DNA of 41,172 nt from Lachnospiraceae bacterium (GTDB lineage: Bacteria > Bacillota > Clostridia > Lachnospirales > Lachnospiraceae): contig JAILES010000050.1 in the NCBI GenBank assembly GCA_024687205.1, forward strand, positions 1 to 41,172. The letters are read 5' to 3'. Position numbers and translations under genes: made by a program. The notes under the pieces are model-generated. The model saw only the letters and a program-made list of their open reading frames with translations, was not told where the DNA came from and did no database searches. Shown here piece after piece: positions 1 to 8,404 of the stretch (position 1 is the first letter of the stretch; every line of letters begins with the position of its first letter).

Positions 1-1104
1 CAGCAGTTTAAGTATATAGAACTGTCCGATCTCATCGGGCATGTCTATCTCATAGCGCATTATATCGCGGTATCTGGTCTGCTGTATCTTCAGATAACCT
101 TCGATATGCTTCTTCTCCTGGCTTATGGGGATCCAGTCCGCACCGGAGGATAAGCTTATACGGAAGAAATCGCTGAGTGCACTGGTAAGAGCGATGACCT
201 CTCCTTTATCTCCGGCCTCGGCTTTCCATACTATGGCGTCCAGGGTGTTATAGAGAAAATGGGGATTGATCTGGGCCTGCAGGGTCCTGAGCTCGGCCTT
301 GCGCAGGTTTCTCTCATCCTCCACGCTTTTCTTCATCATATCTTCGAGCCTGTCAGCCATGGTATTGACCTGCGTCGTAAGATTGCGGAGTTCCGTTACT
401 TCGGTGGCAGTGATCCTGGTATCCAGGATACCTTCCGCAAGTTTCTCGGTACCCTTTTCCAGATTCTCTATGGGCTGCCTTACGAAATCCGCCGTCCTCT
501 TCACTGAACGGTTTCTGATCCACAGCGCCAGCAGTACTATTAGCAGCTCGATTATGGCCGTGGCGACTATGGCTTTTTTGAGTGAGGAACTCATACGTCC
601 CGTGGAAGCTATCTCGGCTGCTATATATTCGTTGAGCATCGAATCCACCAGTGCGGACACATCCCTGATCTCCGCCAGCACCGCCTCGTTATCCACCACC
701 GGCACATCCGCCGCAATGTTGTCCCGTATCCGGTCAACATATTTTTCCAGGGTCTGCATGGTCCTGCCGGCCACGATCAGCGACAGACTGTTTTCTTCAC
801 TTGTCTGATCCGTCACATCGTTTATGGTCTGGTCAACGGAATGGATCGTAGCGTAGATCCTGCTCCCGTTTATCGTGTCACGTCCGCTGACGATATTCCA
901 TGCAGTCTCGGGTATCTCTTCGGCCACGACAGTCTTAAGAGATGCTATGGTCTCCATTCGCATGATGGAACTGCTGTACTGCAGCTCGTAGAAAAGCATC
1001 ATAAAAACGCTTAAGATAATGGGAGTTACCAGCATCAGAACCAGCCTGTGACCCATGTCGTTGATACGGCCGATGATACTTTTTTCTTCCCTGATCTGCG
1101 CCAT
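1..1104 (-). CDS. LytS/YesM-type sensor histidine kinase (partial, C-terminus outside window)
   Basis: The reading frame runs from an ATG at 1104 off the window start, giving 368 residues without a stop. Membrane helices lie near residues 20-40 and 180-197, flanking an extracellular region of about 140 residues. A HAMP-like linker follows (about 200-255), then the start of a His_kinase (PF06580) domain with the motif QAQINPHFLYNTLDAI around 277-291; His282 is the expected phosphoacceptor. The ATPase domain lies beyond the window. The ATG is 3 nt after the stop of the sugar-binding lipoprotein, with GAGAGG upstream, so the genes are translationally close. By analogy with YesM-type kinases, it probably senses a sugar via the upstream binding protein and signals to an AraC-type regulator that would lie outside the window (inference). 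Confidence 0.9.
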   Translation of the reverse strand, partial: MAQIREEKSIIGRINDMGHRLVLMLVTPIILSVFMMLFYELQYSSSIMRMETIASLKTVVAEEIPETAWNIVSGRDTINGSRIYATIHSVDQTINDVTDQTSEENSLSLIVAGRTMQTLEKYVDRIRDNIAADVPVVDNEAVLAEIRDVSALVDSMLNEYIAAEIASTGRMSSSLKKAIVATAIIELLIVLLALWIRNRSVKRTADFVRQPIENLEKGTEKLAEGILDTRITATEVTELRNLTTQVNTMADRLEDMMKKSVEDERNLRKAELRTLQAQINPHFLYNTLDAIVWKAEAGDKGEVIALTSALSDFFRISLSSGADWIPISQEKKHIEGYLKIQQTRYRDIMRYEIDMPDEIGQFYILKLL

Positions 1105-1107
1105 ATA

Positions 1108-2103
1108 TCAGTAACCTCTCGGACCCAGTCCCGACAGGTCCATCTCGTCGCTGAAATATTTCTCCTTCGGATGTATCACGGCTTCCACGCTTTCTCCTGC
1201 CTTCAGCTTCTTTGCCGTATCCATCAGTTCCTGCCCCAGCATCGGTGTGCATTCCACAACACAGTTGATCCTTCCTCTTTTCAGCACATCGATGGCTTCC
1301 TGTCCGCCGTCTATGGAAATGATCACCATATCATCTCCGGGTGTTAAGCCTGCTTTCTCGATCTCCGGCAGGGCACCCAGGGTCATCTCGTCATTATGGC
1401 TGTATACCACATCTATATCTTCCCCGTATTTTTCCAGCAGATAGCGCATGCATTCGGCTCCGCGGCTTTTCAGGAAATCACCGTTGACACTCTCGATGAC
1501 CTCCATTCTTTCGTCGCCGCTTATGGTATCCATGAAGCCTGCCTGCCTCTGGCGCATGGGTGTGGAATCCTCCGTACCGGTTATCTCCACTATGTGCAGC
1601 TTATCCTTCTTAAGTCTGTCAGCCTTTCTAAGCAGATACTCTCCGGCCATCACGCCTTCCTGATAAAAATCTGCGCCGATGTGACAGCTGATCAGTCCTT
1701 CTTTATCCGTGCTTATATCCCTGTCCACCAGCACAACCGGAATGCCTGCTTCCTTTGCTTCAAGGAGCACATTGTCCCAGCCTTCTTCAACTATAGGGGA
1801 AAAAGCGATAACGTCTACCTGATAGGCAATGAAACGCCGTATCGCTGCGATCTGGTTTTCCTGCTTTCTGTTTGCGTTTTCGAGCATCAGGCTTACGCCG
1901 TTCTCTTCCGCCTTCTTCTCGATATCCGCACTGTTTCCGCTTCTCCACGCGCTCTCGGTACCCAGCTGGCTGAAGCCTAACAGCAGCTCGGGATCGTGAG
2001 GCGGTTCTTCTTTTGCAGCACAGGATGAAAGCATCATGACGACTGCTGTCATGAGTGCCAACAGGCTTCTGCATTTTACCCGCGGAAACAAATGTCTGTG
2101 CAT
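1108..2103 (-). CDS. sugar-binding lipoprotein, periplasmic binding protein type 1 (YtfQ/RbsB-like)
   Basis: This 331-residue protein has a lipoprotein signal with lipobox LSSC (Cys28). The body resembles type 1 periplasmic sugar-binding proteins: LLGFSQLGTESAWR near the N-terminus, ENQIAAIRRFIAYQVDVIAFSP, a VVLVDRDI segment and VYSHNDEMTLGALPEIEKAG. These match the hinge and ligand-pocket segments of galactofuranose/ribose-type binders. There is no ABC permease or ATPase in the window. The gene sits 1 nt after the diguanylate cyclase stop and 3 nt before the LytS-type kinase, so it more likely presents ligand to the kinase than feeds a transporter (inference). The ligand cannot be read from sequence. 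Confidence 0.88.
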   Translation of the reverse strand: MHRHLFPRVKCRSLLALMTAVVMMLSSCAAKEEPPHDPELLLGFSQLGTESAWRSGNSADIEKKAEENGVSLMLENANRKQENQIAAIRRFIAYQVDVIAFSPIVEEGWDNVLLEAKEAGIPVVLVDRDISTDKEGLISCHIGADFYQEGVMAGEYLLRKADRLKKDKLHIVEITGTEDSTPMRQRQAGFMDTISGDERMEVIESVNGDFLKSRGAECMRYLLEKYGEDIDVVYSHNDEMTLGALPEIEKAGLTPGDDMVIISIDGGQEAIDVLKRGRINCVVECTPMLGQELMDTAKKLKAGESVEAVIHPKEKYFSDEMDLSGLGPRGY

Positions 2104-2104
2104 A

Positions 2105-3202
2105 TCAGAATACTACCTGATTACGTCCGTTTTCCTTGCCCATATAGAGCTTCTCGTCGGCTGTCTTGATGGCAGCCTGCATCCCGCTGTAGCGGTCATA
2201 CTCTTCGAGGCCGAAGGTCACGGTCACATGTATATGCTGTCCTTTGAAAACAAAATCGGTATTCTCGATCTCGATGCGCAGGTCGTTCAGAAGTATCTTC
2301 GCATCGTCACCGTTCACATCCGTAAAGGCAAAGAGGAATTCCTCACCGCCCCATCTTACCACAAAGCCGCGTTCCTTCATCAGTTTCCTGAAGAAACCCG
2401 CAAGTCTCACAAGTATATAGTCACCGGCATCGTGTCCGTAATTGTCGTTGACATTCTTGAAATGATCGATATCAGCCATCGCTATGCAGAAAGCTTCTCC
2501 GTCATCTTCATACTTCTGCTCCAGCTCTGCCAGCTCGTCTTCCGCAAAACGGCGGTTGTTCAGCTTGGTCAGCGAATCGGTCTCGGAGAGTTTCTTCAGC
2601 TCCTTATTGTACAGATGCAGTTTGCGCTCTGCTTCGATATACTGGGTACAGTAGAAGTATGCCACCACGGAAAGCAGCATAACGGAATAGGTCAGATTCA
2701 CATAGATGATTATCCTCTGCCTTATATCATTCTCATCAAAAAGCGTGATGCCTATGGGGGTCCTTAGGGAAATGATACAGATGACCAGTCCCACAAGAAC
2801 GCTGGATACCATCTTGGCCTTTATGCCGTCCAGCGGATTATACCAGAACACGAAGAGCAGGGCATAGAGTATATAATGGAAAGATGCCCGCCAGCCGAAG
2901 CCGCCGGTAAGTATAAAGGATACTGCCGCGGAAAGTATCAGCAGACAATAGAGCACTGTCCCGGCACGCAGCTTGTAGGACAGATACAGAAGCAGCAGAT
3001 TTAAAGCCGATGCCACAAAGATTATTATCGAAAGATAATTTGTCGTTGCTTCGCCGCCCCCGGCTATCAGCACAAAAATGCCCGCGATCAGATAATACAC
3101 GAACATCAGCAGAAGAGTCACTCTTATCAGGTATAAAAAACTGGCCGATTCATTGGGAAATACGGGATCCTGTTTAAGCTTTTCCCTGATCTTGGCAATC
3201 AC
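2105..3202 (-). CDS. membrane diguanylate cyclase (GGDEF)
   Basis: This 365-residue protein has about six hydrophobic segments in residues 25-190, then a GGDEF domain (about 205-365). It shows TDSLTKLNNRRF, a substrate-binding NDNYGHDAGD segment and the active-site motif GGEEF at 285-289, so c-di-GMP synthesis from two GTP is expected. No RxxD inhibitory site is present at the usual position five residues before GGEEF (KERG there), so product inhibition through a classic I-site is not expected. Translation starts at a GTG preceded by GGGAGGAGA. It is the first gene of a three-gene operon with the sugar-binding lipoprotein and LytS-type kinase, separated from the next gene by 1 nt. Confidence 0.93.
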   Translation of the reverse strand: MIAKIREKLKQDPVFPNESASFLYLIRVTLLLMFVYYLIAGIFVLIAGGGEATTNYLSIIIFVASALNLLLLYLSYKLRAGTVLYCLLILSAAVSFILTGGFGWRASFHYILYALLFVFWYNPLDGIKAKMVSSVLVGLVICIISLRTPIGITLFDENDIRQRIIIYVNLTYSVMLLSVVAYFYCTQYIEAERKLHLYNKELKKLSETDSLTKLNNRRFAEDELAELEQKYEDDGEAFCIAMADIDHFKNVNDNYGHDAGDYILVRLAGFFRKLMKERGFVVRWGGEEFLFAFTDVNGDDAKILLNDLRIEIENTDFVFKGQHIHVTVTFGLEEYDRYSGMQAAIKTADEKLYMGKENGRNQVVF

Positions 3203-3263
3203 TTTTCTATCTCCTCCCGATCATAGACAGCCGCTGCTGCGGCAATGTTATGTTAACGGATTA

Positions 3264-3292
3264 ATTATACGCCATAAGACTGCATTTTTCAA
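3264..3292 (-). promoter_or_regulatory. promoter of the GGDEF / binding protein / kinase operon
   Basis: On the minus strand TTGAAA and TATAAT are separated by exactly 17 bp, about 60 nt upstream of the GTG start of the GGDEF gene. A small inverted repeat (GCCGC TGCT GCGGC, 3230-3243) lies in the predicted leader. Confidence 0.75.
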
Positions 3293-3311
3293 CAGTTTTA
3301 TATGATTTCCC

Positions 3312-4007
3312 TCAGCTTATCAGGCAGGGAAGTCCGTGCTCCTCAAGCTGTATATCCAGCTCGATCATGTCATATATACCGTTCTCTATGAAATACGAAA
3401 AAATGATATCGGTTTTATCGCAGGGCGAGAGCGCATATCCCGCTCTCGCCAGCAGATCCTTAGTTTCGTCAAGATTCAGTTTGGCCCCGACACAGAGACA
3501 GAGGGCCGTCAGCTTCTGGGGATGGTAATCGGCATTGTTCTTTATCTTGGAAAAGATCTTCTTGTCCACTATCGCCCGCTTGTATACCTCGGCATTCTCC
3601 ATGCCCTTGAATTCTATAAGATACATCAGATACTGTGAAAAGGTATCCGACAGATGTTTCATCCTCTCCTGCAGTTTACTTTCATGCTCGCTTTCAAAGT
3701 CAAGCGGAAGTGCCGCTGCCTCGTCGCAGACCATTTGATCCATGACCATGCACTCAGCCATGAAGGTTTCAGGCTTTGCTGCCGTGGGCGCAGCAGCTCT
3801 CATCTCGCACGTATCGAAAGAAGCCTTGGCCGCCGCGCCTGCCGCTGCCCCCAGCATACCCTTGGCGGAAAACCTCGCTGCACTTGCCTGCGGTCTTTCT
3901 TCTATGTAGTTTTTACTGATATACGCTTCGAGAGCCGGATCGACACGTCTTTCATGCTTCCGTTTTTCTTCCCTGCATAAGGCCATTTCATCAGATTCAA
4001 AAAACAT
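3312..4007 (-). CDS. HTH-like domain protein paired with vWA protein
   Basis: This 231-residue protein starts at the ATG preceded by GGAGGG; a longer frame begins 12 codons upstream but has no ribosome binding site. Residues 1-110 are low-complexity and Ala-rich. The C-terminal ~110 residues (from about LSDTFSQYLMYLIEF) match a domain I know from Clostridia, often attached to macro-domain proteins. It has the pattern ...VYKRA.VDKKIFSKIKN..DYHPQK.TAL followed by NLDETKDLLARAGYALS. The first part looks like a Cro-type helix-turn-helix. Biochemical role is not established. It lies directly after the vWA gene, so the two probably function together. Confidence 0.75.
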   Translation of the reverse strand: MFFESDEMALCREEKRKHERRVDPALEAYISKNYIEERPQASAARFSAKGMLGAAAGAAAKASFDTCEMRAAAPTAAKPETFMAECMVMDQMVCDEAAALPLDFESEHESKLQERMKHLSDTFSQYLMYLIEFKGMENAEVYKRAIVDKKIFSKIKNNADYHPQKLTALCLCVGAKLNLDETKDLLARAGYALSPCDKTDIIFSYFIENGIYDMIELDIQLEEHGLPCLIS

Positions 4008-4028
4008 ATGCTTCACCCTCCGATCCGT

Positions 4029-4037
4029 ATAAGTATA
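4029..4037 (-). promoter_or_regulatory. possible extended -10 promoter before the HTH-like gene
   Basis: The minus strand reads TGGTATACT in the short gap between the vWA stop and the HTH-like gene's GGAGGG/ATG. No good -35 is visible, as is acceptable for extended -10 promoters. It would allow separate expression of the second gene of the pair. Confidence 0.35.
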
Positions 4038-4052
4038 CCACATTTAAAGCTT

Positions 4053-4727
4053 TTATGCTTTATGTCTTTCCTTGTAATCCCTGCGGATATCTTCCAGGGC
4101 GTCGCTTTCGTCAAGGCAGGCTCCCATCATTACCGCTGACTCACTTGCCCTTGCGCAGCTTACCATCTTCGACATTACATCAAAGTTGAGGGCTGTTCCG
4201 ACACCGTCGCATTCATAACGCACTGCCCTGTTGGCTGCGACACCGAACCTTCCCGCCACCTCTATGGCATCGATGTTCGCTCCGAGGAAGATGAATTCCC
4301 ACTTACTCTTCTCCTTCTTTTTCTCCACCATCTTCTTCACTTTCTCATAAGTGTATTTCCGGCTCGCGTTCTCCATGCCGTCGGTGGTTATTATGAAGAG
4401 AGTCTTCTCAGGCCGCTCAGCCGCCGGCATCTCCTTCTGCACCTTGGAGATGTGATGTATAGCTCCCCCCAGGGCATCCAGCAGAGCCGTGCAGCCTCTT
4501 ACGTAATAATCCTTCTCGCTGATATCATCCACGCTCTCCAGTTTCTTCCTGTCGTGCAGCACCTCGCTGCGGTCATCGAAAAGTACGGTTGAGATCAGCA
4601 CTTCGCCTTCTTCACTTTTCTGCTTCTTAAGCATCGAGTTGTATCCGCCTATGGTATCCGCTTCCAGTCCGCTCATGGATCCGCTTCTGTCCAGTATGAA
4701 AACCACCTCAGTTAATCCTTTACGCAT
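4053..4727 (-). CDS. von Willebrand factor A (vWA) domain protein
   Basis: This 224-residue protein is almost entirely one vWA domain. The metal-ion-dependent adhesion site is intact: DRSGSMSG at residues 13-20, the conserved Thr in GCTALLDALG and Asp in TTDGMEN. No signal peptide or membrane helix is present, so it is cytoplasmic, as in TerY-like and other regulatory vWA proteins. A strong AGGAGG lies upstream of the ATG. It is followed closely by the HTH-like gene. Molecular partner and function are unknown; a scaffold or chaperone-type role in a stress response is a guess from family context. Confidence 0.85.
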   Translation of the reverse strand: MRKGLTEVVFILDRSGSMSGLEADTIGGYNSMLKKQKSEEGEVLISTVLFDDRSEVLHDRKKLESVDDISEKDYYVRGCTALLDALGGAIHHISKVQKEMPAAERPEKTLFIITTDGMENASRKYTYEKVKKMVEKKKEKSKWEFIFLGANIDAIEVAGRFGVAANRAVRYECDGVGTALNFDVMSKMVSCARASESAVMMGACLDESDALEDIRRDYKERHKA

Positions 4728-4783
4728 AATATTGTCCTCCTTTTTTCTCTGTGACCTTACGGTCTTTTTTCTTTGCTGAGCTC

Positions 4784-4789
4784 ATTATA
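4784..4789 (-). promoter_or_regulatory. possible -10 element of the vWA gene
   Basis: TATAAT on the minus strand lies 57 nt before the vWA start, immediately downstream of the terminator hairpin. No convincing -35 is seen. The leader contains a small dyad, GACC TTAC GGTC, at 4752-4763. Confidence 0.4.
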
Positions 4790-4802
4790 CGAAAAGGAAA
4801 AT

Positions 4803-4837
4803 AAAAAACGGTCGCTTGCGAAGCGACCGTCATTTTT
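4803..4837 (-). terminator. Rho-independent terminator of the hybrid kinase operon (probably bidirectional)
   Basis: A perfect 10-bp stem (4808-4817 with 4821-4830) closes a GCG loop. A run of T follows on the minus strand (A-run at 4803-4808 of the plus strand), ten bases after the hybrid kinase stop. A T-run also follows on the plus strand, so it could work in both directions. Confidence 0.85.
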
Positions 4838-4847
4838 TTATTCCGTT

Positions 4848-7640
4848 TTACCCGTCTATGTTTTTTTTCATCTTTCCGTACATTTCGATGAAGCTTTCAT
4901 GATTCGCCCTGATATAATCCGCATTGCCTTCTGCCGCGGCATTTTCAAGTTCCTTCGCCGCTTCGGCCAGCTTTGTAAAGCCTGCAGTGCCTGAACTCGT
5001 CTTCAGTGCATGTATCAGTATCTTATAAGCTTTCCAGTCTTCTTTCTTATAATACGAGGAAAGTTCTGCCGACTTTTCTGCAAAGTCCCCGGAATAATCC
5101 ATCAGTATCTCAAGATAAAAAGCTTCGTCACCACCGCAGTACGAAAGGCCTTTCTTTGTATCCGCTCCCGCAGCCTTAAGCCTTTCCATCAGTCCGTCAT
5201 CGGAAACATTTTCTTTCTCCTCCGTGTCCGACCCGAATTCAAGTACCTCGGGCTCGTCAGCAGCGGTCTTTTCCGTCTCTTTCTTTTCTTCCGAATTCTT
5301 ATCCGAGGCATAGAATACTTTGTCTTTCGGAATATAGGCTGCCAGCTTTTCTTCCAGTGCTTCCACCTCTATGGGCTTGGACAGATAATCATCAAAACCT
5401 GCTTCCAGATATTTTTCCCTTGCTCCCACAACCGCATTCGCAGTCAGCGCTATCATTACGGTATTCTCAGGGATCAGCTTCTCTTCCTTCAGTTTCTGCA
5501 AGGTTTCTATACCGTCCATCTTCGGCATCATATGATCGAGGAATACGATATCGTATACCTTCTTCTTCATCAGCTCTATGCCTTCAGGTCCGGAAGATGC
5601 CTGGTCGGGCTGTATTCTGTTCCGTTTCATCAGGCTCCTGATGACCTTCAGGTTCATCTTGTTATCATCGACCACCAATATATTTGCATCAGGCGCACAG
5701 ATATATTCTTCGGTATCGGGGCGCTCCTCGCTCTTCCTGAGTCTTGCGGTATAGTCACCTATGGGTTCGTCTTCCACTATCAGCTGCTTTAAGCTGAAGG
5801 AGAACACGGAGCCTTTGCCGTATACACTTTCCACTTCCAGCTTGCTGTTCATCATGATCAGCAGTCTGTTGACTATGGGCATGCCGAGCCCCGTACCTTC
5901 TATGCTCCTGTTCCTCTTCTCTTCCAGCCTTTCAAAAGATTCGAAGAGCTTGCCCATGTCTTCTTCTTTTATGCCTATGCCGCTGTCCCTGACCGCCACA
6001 TTAAGGATCACATATCCGTCTTCCCTGCCTTTTTCGGAAACCGCCAAAGTCACGCCGCCTTTTTCCGTATACTTCACCGCATTGGTCAGCAGGTTCATGA
6101 TCACCTGGGTTATCCTTATATCATCGCCCTGGAGTACCGAAGGCAGCTGTTTGTCTATCTCGGTATTGAATTCCAGTCCTTTAGACCTTGCGCGTTCCGA
6201 GACGGAATTGACCAGATTGTTGATCAGTGATGCCAGATCATAATTTACCGAGATCAGTTCCATCTTTCCGTCTTCGATCTTGGAGAAATCCAGTATGCTG
6301 TTGACCAGCGAAAGCAGGGTCTTCCCGGCATCCCGGATGTTCATTGAATATTCGTTTATATCCTTGTCCTTTGATTCTCGAAGCACCATCTCGTTCATGC
6401 CCAGTATGGCATTGATGGGCGTCCTTATCTCGTGGGACATGTTTGCAAGGAAAGCACTCTTCGCCTTATTCGCTGAGTCAGCTATCTGTATCTGCTGCTG
6501 CAGTGAACTGGACATGGTCTGCAGTGAATCGGAAAGTATTCCTATCTCGTCATTGCTGTGGACGTTTATCTCCTCACTGTAATTTCCTGCAGCATACTGT
6601 TCCGCAACGGCGGTCATCTTTTTCAGCGGATCTGTCATGGTCTTCACCAGCAGTCTGCACACTATAAGGGCAAAGACCAGGATCACACAGAGGATCATGA
6701 TCTGCCTCATCATCAGGCTTCGCTGGGGAGCGTTTATCTCACTTAAAGGAGCATAGACTCCCAGGAGCATTCCGTTCTTCAGCTCCTTTATTATCATCTT
6801 CTGCTCGGTATCATTTCTCGACCTGCATATGATGGTCTTGTCTCTTTCTGCCTGTACCAGATCACTGAAATATTTCTTGTCCTGAGCGGGCAGTTCTTCA
6901 AAGTTCTTGCCCTGTGGAAATGCCTCATGATAAATGATGTTGCCGGCCGGATCTATCATGAAGGCCCGTCCGCTGTCATACACCCTTACCTTTGCGGTGG
7001 CTTCCTTTAACTGCTCCATGCTTATATCCATGCCTATGATACCTACGGTATCGCCTTTAAAGAAATAAGGGATAATGTAAGATATCATATCCACGCCGAG
7101 ATTGGCGTTGTAATAAGGATCCATCCACATGGGTGCTTTGTTGTTGATCGAGATATAATACCAGCCCACATGTTCCAGATCGTTCTTATCATAAAGACTC
7201 ATATCCGTGGGTATCGAAGGCTGCCATGAATCGTCATCAAGATTGATCGTGTACCAGAAACCGCTGGTAGGGCCGTAATCATCGGGATTATATCTTAAGT
7301 AAACCGACATGGCACCTCGCGTGTTTTCCGCTATGCTCTTGCCCAGCTCCGATACATCGTAGGTATACTTGTCCCTCTCTTCTTCATCCGAAGTGAATTC
7401 CGTATAGGTCTGAGCCCTCTTGATCGCATAATTATAAATGGTATCCACGGACTGTTCGGTGGATCTGAAATTGTCATCCAGCACATTGGTATAATACTCT
7501 GCGGCACTGAGCAGTATCTTTTCGGAATCCTCATCCAGCATGGCATTGGTACGCAGGATCGATGTCACAAGAAAAACAGCCCCCATCAGTACCATGATCA
7601 TGGTCACCACCAGGATTATCTTACTCTGGATCGATTTCAA
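4848..7640 (-). CDS. hybrid sensor histidine kinase: dCache-HAMP-HisKA-HATPase-REC-Hpt
   Basis: This 930-residue phosphorelay protein starts at a TTG preceded by AGGAGGG. It has TM1 (about 8-28) and an extracellular Cache-type sensor (about 40-300, with the FWYTINLDDDSWQPS and GIIGMDISMEQL segments typical of dCache). TM2 (about 312-332) and HAMP (about 333-380) follow. HisKA carries His403 in SHEIRTPIN; HATPase has NLLTNAVKYT near 517, DSGIGI and GTGLGM. REC (about 653-770) carries Asp702 in FLDHMMPKMDG, and Hpt (about 830-925) carries His878 in IHALKTSSGT. All phosphotransfer residues are present, so it should pass phosphate His to Asp to His. A final response regulator is not adjacent. It probably shares a transcript with the Ltp lipoprotein 57 nt upstream, and ends at a terminator. 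Confidence 0.93.
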   Translation of the reverse strand: MKSIQSKIILVVTMIMVLMGAVFLVTSILRTNAMLDEDSEKILLSAAEYYTNVLDDNFRSTEQSVDTIYNYAIKRAQTYTEFTSDEEERDKYTYDVSELGKSIAENTRGAMSVYLRYNPDDYGPTSGFWYTINLDDDSWQPSIPTDMSLYDKNDLEHVGWYYISINNKAPMWMDPYYNANLGVDMISYIIPYFFKGDTVGIIGMDISMEQLKEATAKVRVYDSGRAFMIDPAGNIIYHEAFPQGKNFEELPAQDKKYFSDLVQAERDKTIICRSRNDTEQKMIIKELKNGMLLGVYAPLSEINAPQRSLMMRQIMILCVILVFALIVCRLLVKTMTDPLKKMTAVAEQYAAGNYSEEINVHSNDEIGILSDSLQTMSSSLQQQIQIADSANKAKSAFLANMSHEIRTPINAILGMNEMVLRESKDKDINEYSMNIRDAGKTLLSLVNSILDFSKIEDGKMELISVNYDLASLINNLVNSVSERARSKGLEFNTEIDKQLPSVLQGDDIRITQVIMNLLTNAVKYTEKGGVTLAVSEKGREDGYVILNVAVRDSGIGIKEEDMGKLFESFERLEEKRNRSIEGTGLGMPIVNRLLIMMNSKLEVESVYGKGSVFSFSLKQLIVEDEPIGDYTARLRKSEERPDTEEYICAPDANILVVDDNKMNLKVIRSLMKRNRIQPDQASSGPEGIELMKKKVYDIVFLDHMMPKMDGIETLQKLKEEKLIPENTVMIALTANAVVGAREKYLEAGFDDYLSKPIEVEALEEKLAAYIPKDKVFYASDKNSEEKKETEKTAADEPEVLEFGSDTEEKENVSDDGLMERLKAAGADTKKGLSYCGGDEAFYLEILMDYSGDFAEKSAELSSYYKKEDWKAYKILIHALKTSSGTAGFTKLAEAAKELENAAAEGNADYIRANHESFIEMYGKMKKNIDG

Positions 7641-7697
7641 ACCTTATCCCTCCTGCCTCAACAGCCGCACATAAATCTTTGCCGTCCGATATCCTCA

Positions 7698-8285
7698 TCA
7701 CAGTCCTGCCTGGGATGCCCCGTATTCGGCCTCCTCGGAAGAAAAGCCTTCCGATGTAAGTTTCTCTATCAGTGCTTCCTTTGTGAAGGAAGAACCGCTC
7801 AGATACTGCTTTGCGGCTTTTGCCGCCTGCTCTTTCCAGTCCACAAACGAAATTGATTCAAGAAAGCTTACGGCAAATTTTGCATCTTCCGCTTTGAACT
7901 TATCTGCGATTTCCTCTGTAAGCTTGTCTATAAGGGCCTGTTTGGAGAAGCCCGCGCCTTCCAGATATTTCTTTGCGGCCGCGATAGCATCGATCTGTCC
8001 CTGGCTGGCATCTTCCGGAGCTGCTTCTACCTTCTCTCCGCTGCTGCTTACGGCACTGCTGATCTTTCCTGCCACATCCGTTAAGGTATCTTTGCTTGTA
8101 TTCACCGCATCTTTGATCTTTTCAGCATCCTCGGGCTTGATCGTGGGCATGTCCACGTTCAGCACATCCTTAAACTCATCCTTCGATGTGTTCAGCACGT
8201 CCTTTGCTCCTTCCGCATCAAAGGAGCAGGCTGCAAGCGATAAAGTAAGTGTTACAAGCACTGCTGCAAATATATTTCTTTTCAC
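7698..8285 (-). CDS. lipoprotein with Ltp-family (PF07553) repeats
   Basis: This 195-residue protein starts at GTG after GGGAGGG. It has a lipoprotein signal with lipobox LAAC (Cys20), a Lys/Asp-rich linker containing a repeated ...DVLNTSKDEFKDVLN / DAVNTSKDTLTDV... pattern, and two C-terminal Ltp repeats. These have the pattern A..AKKYLEGAGFSKQALIDKLT...F..EDAKFAVSFL and its second copy beginning AAKQYLSGSSF. The family is best known from superinfection-exclusion lipoproteins of streptococcal phages and from many Firmicutes surface lipoproteins, so an envelope role is likely but unproven. It stands 57 nt ahead of the hybrid kinase and could modulate that sensor (inference). Confidence 0.85.
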   Translation of the reverse strand: MKRNIFAAVLVTLTLSLAACSFDAEGAKDVLNTSKDEFKDVLNVDMPTIKPEDAEKIKDAVNTSKDTLTDVAGKISSAVSSSGEKVEAAPEDASQGQIDAIAAAKKYLEGAGFSKQALIDKLTEEIADKFKAEDAKFAVSFLESISFVDWKEQAAKAAKQYLSGSSFTKEALIEKLTSEGFSSEEAEYGASQAGL

Positions 8286-8318
8286 GATCTTCCCTCCCGC
8301 TATAAAAGCTGTCTTAAC

Positions 8319-8324
8319 ATTATA
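8319..8324 (-). promoter_or_regulatory. -10 element of the Ltp lipoprotein / hybrid kinase operon
   Basis: A perfect TATAAT on the minus strand lies 33 bases before the GTG start. The -35 region is poor. Confidence 0.45.
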
Positions 8325-8368
8325 TTTTATCAGATTTTACTCATATTTACCAGTTCATCAAAAAGCTT

Positions 8369-8398
8369 TTGTGCTACGGGAATAAGTTATGTTATAAT
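8369..8398 (+). promoter_or_regulatory. promoter very close to the lipoprotein start
   Basis: TATAAT at 8393-8398 with TTGTGC 18 bp upstream. Transcription would begin around 8404-8406, essentially at the ATG (8405), predicting a leaderless or near-leaderless mRNA. Confidence 0.5.
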
Positions 8399-8404
8399 AC
8401 AGGA

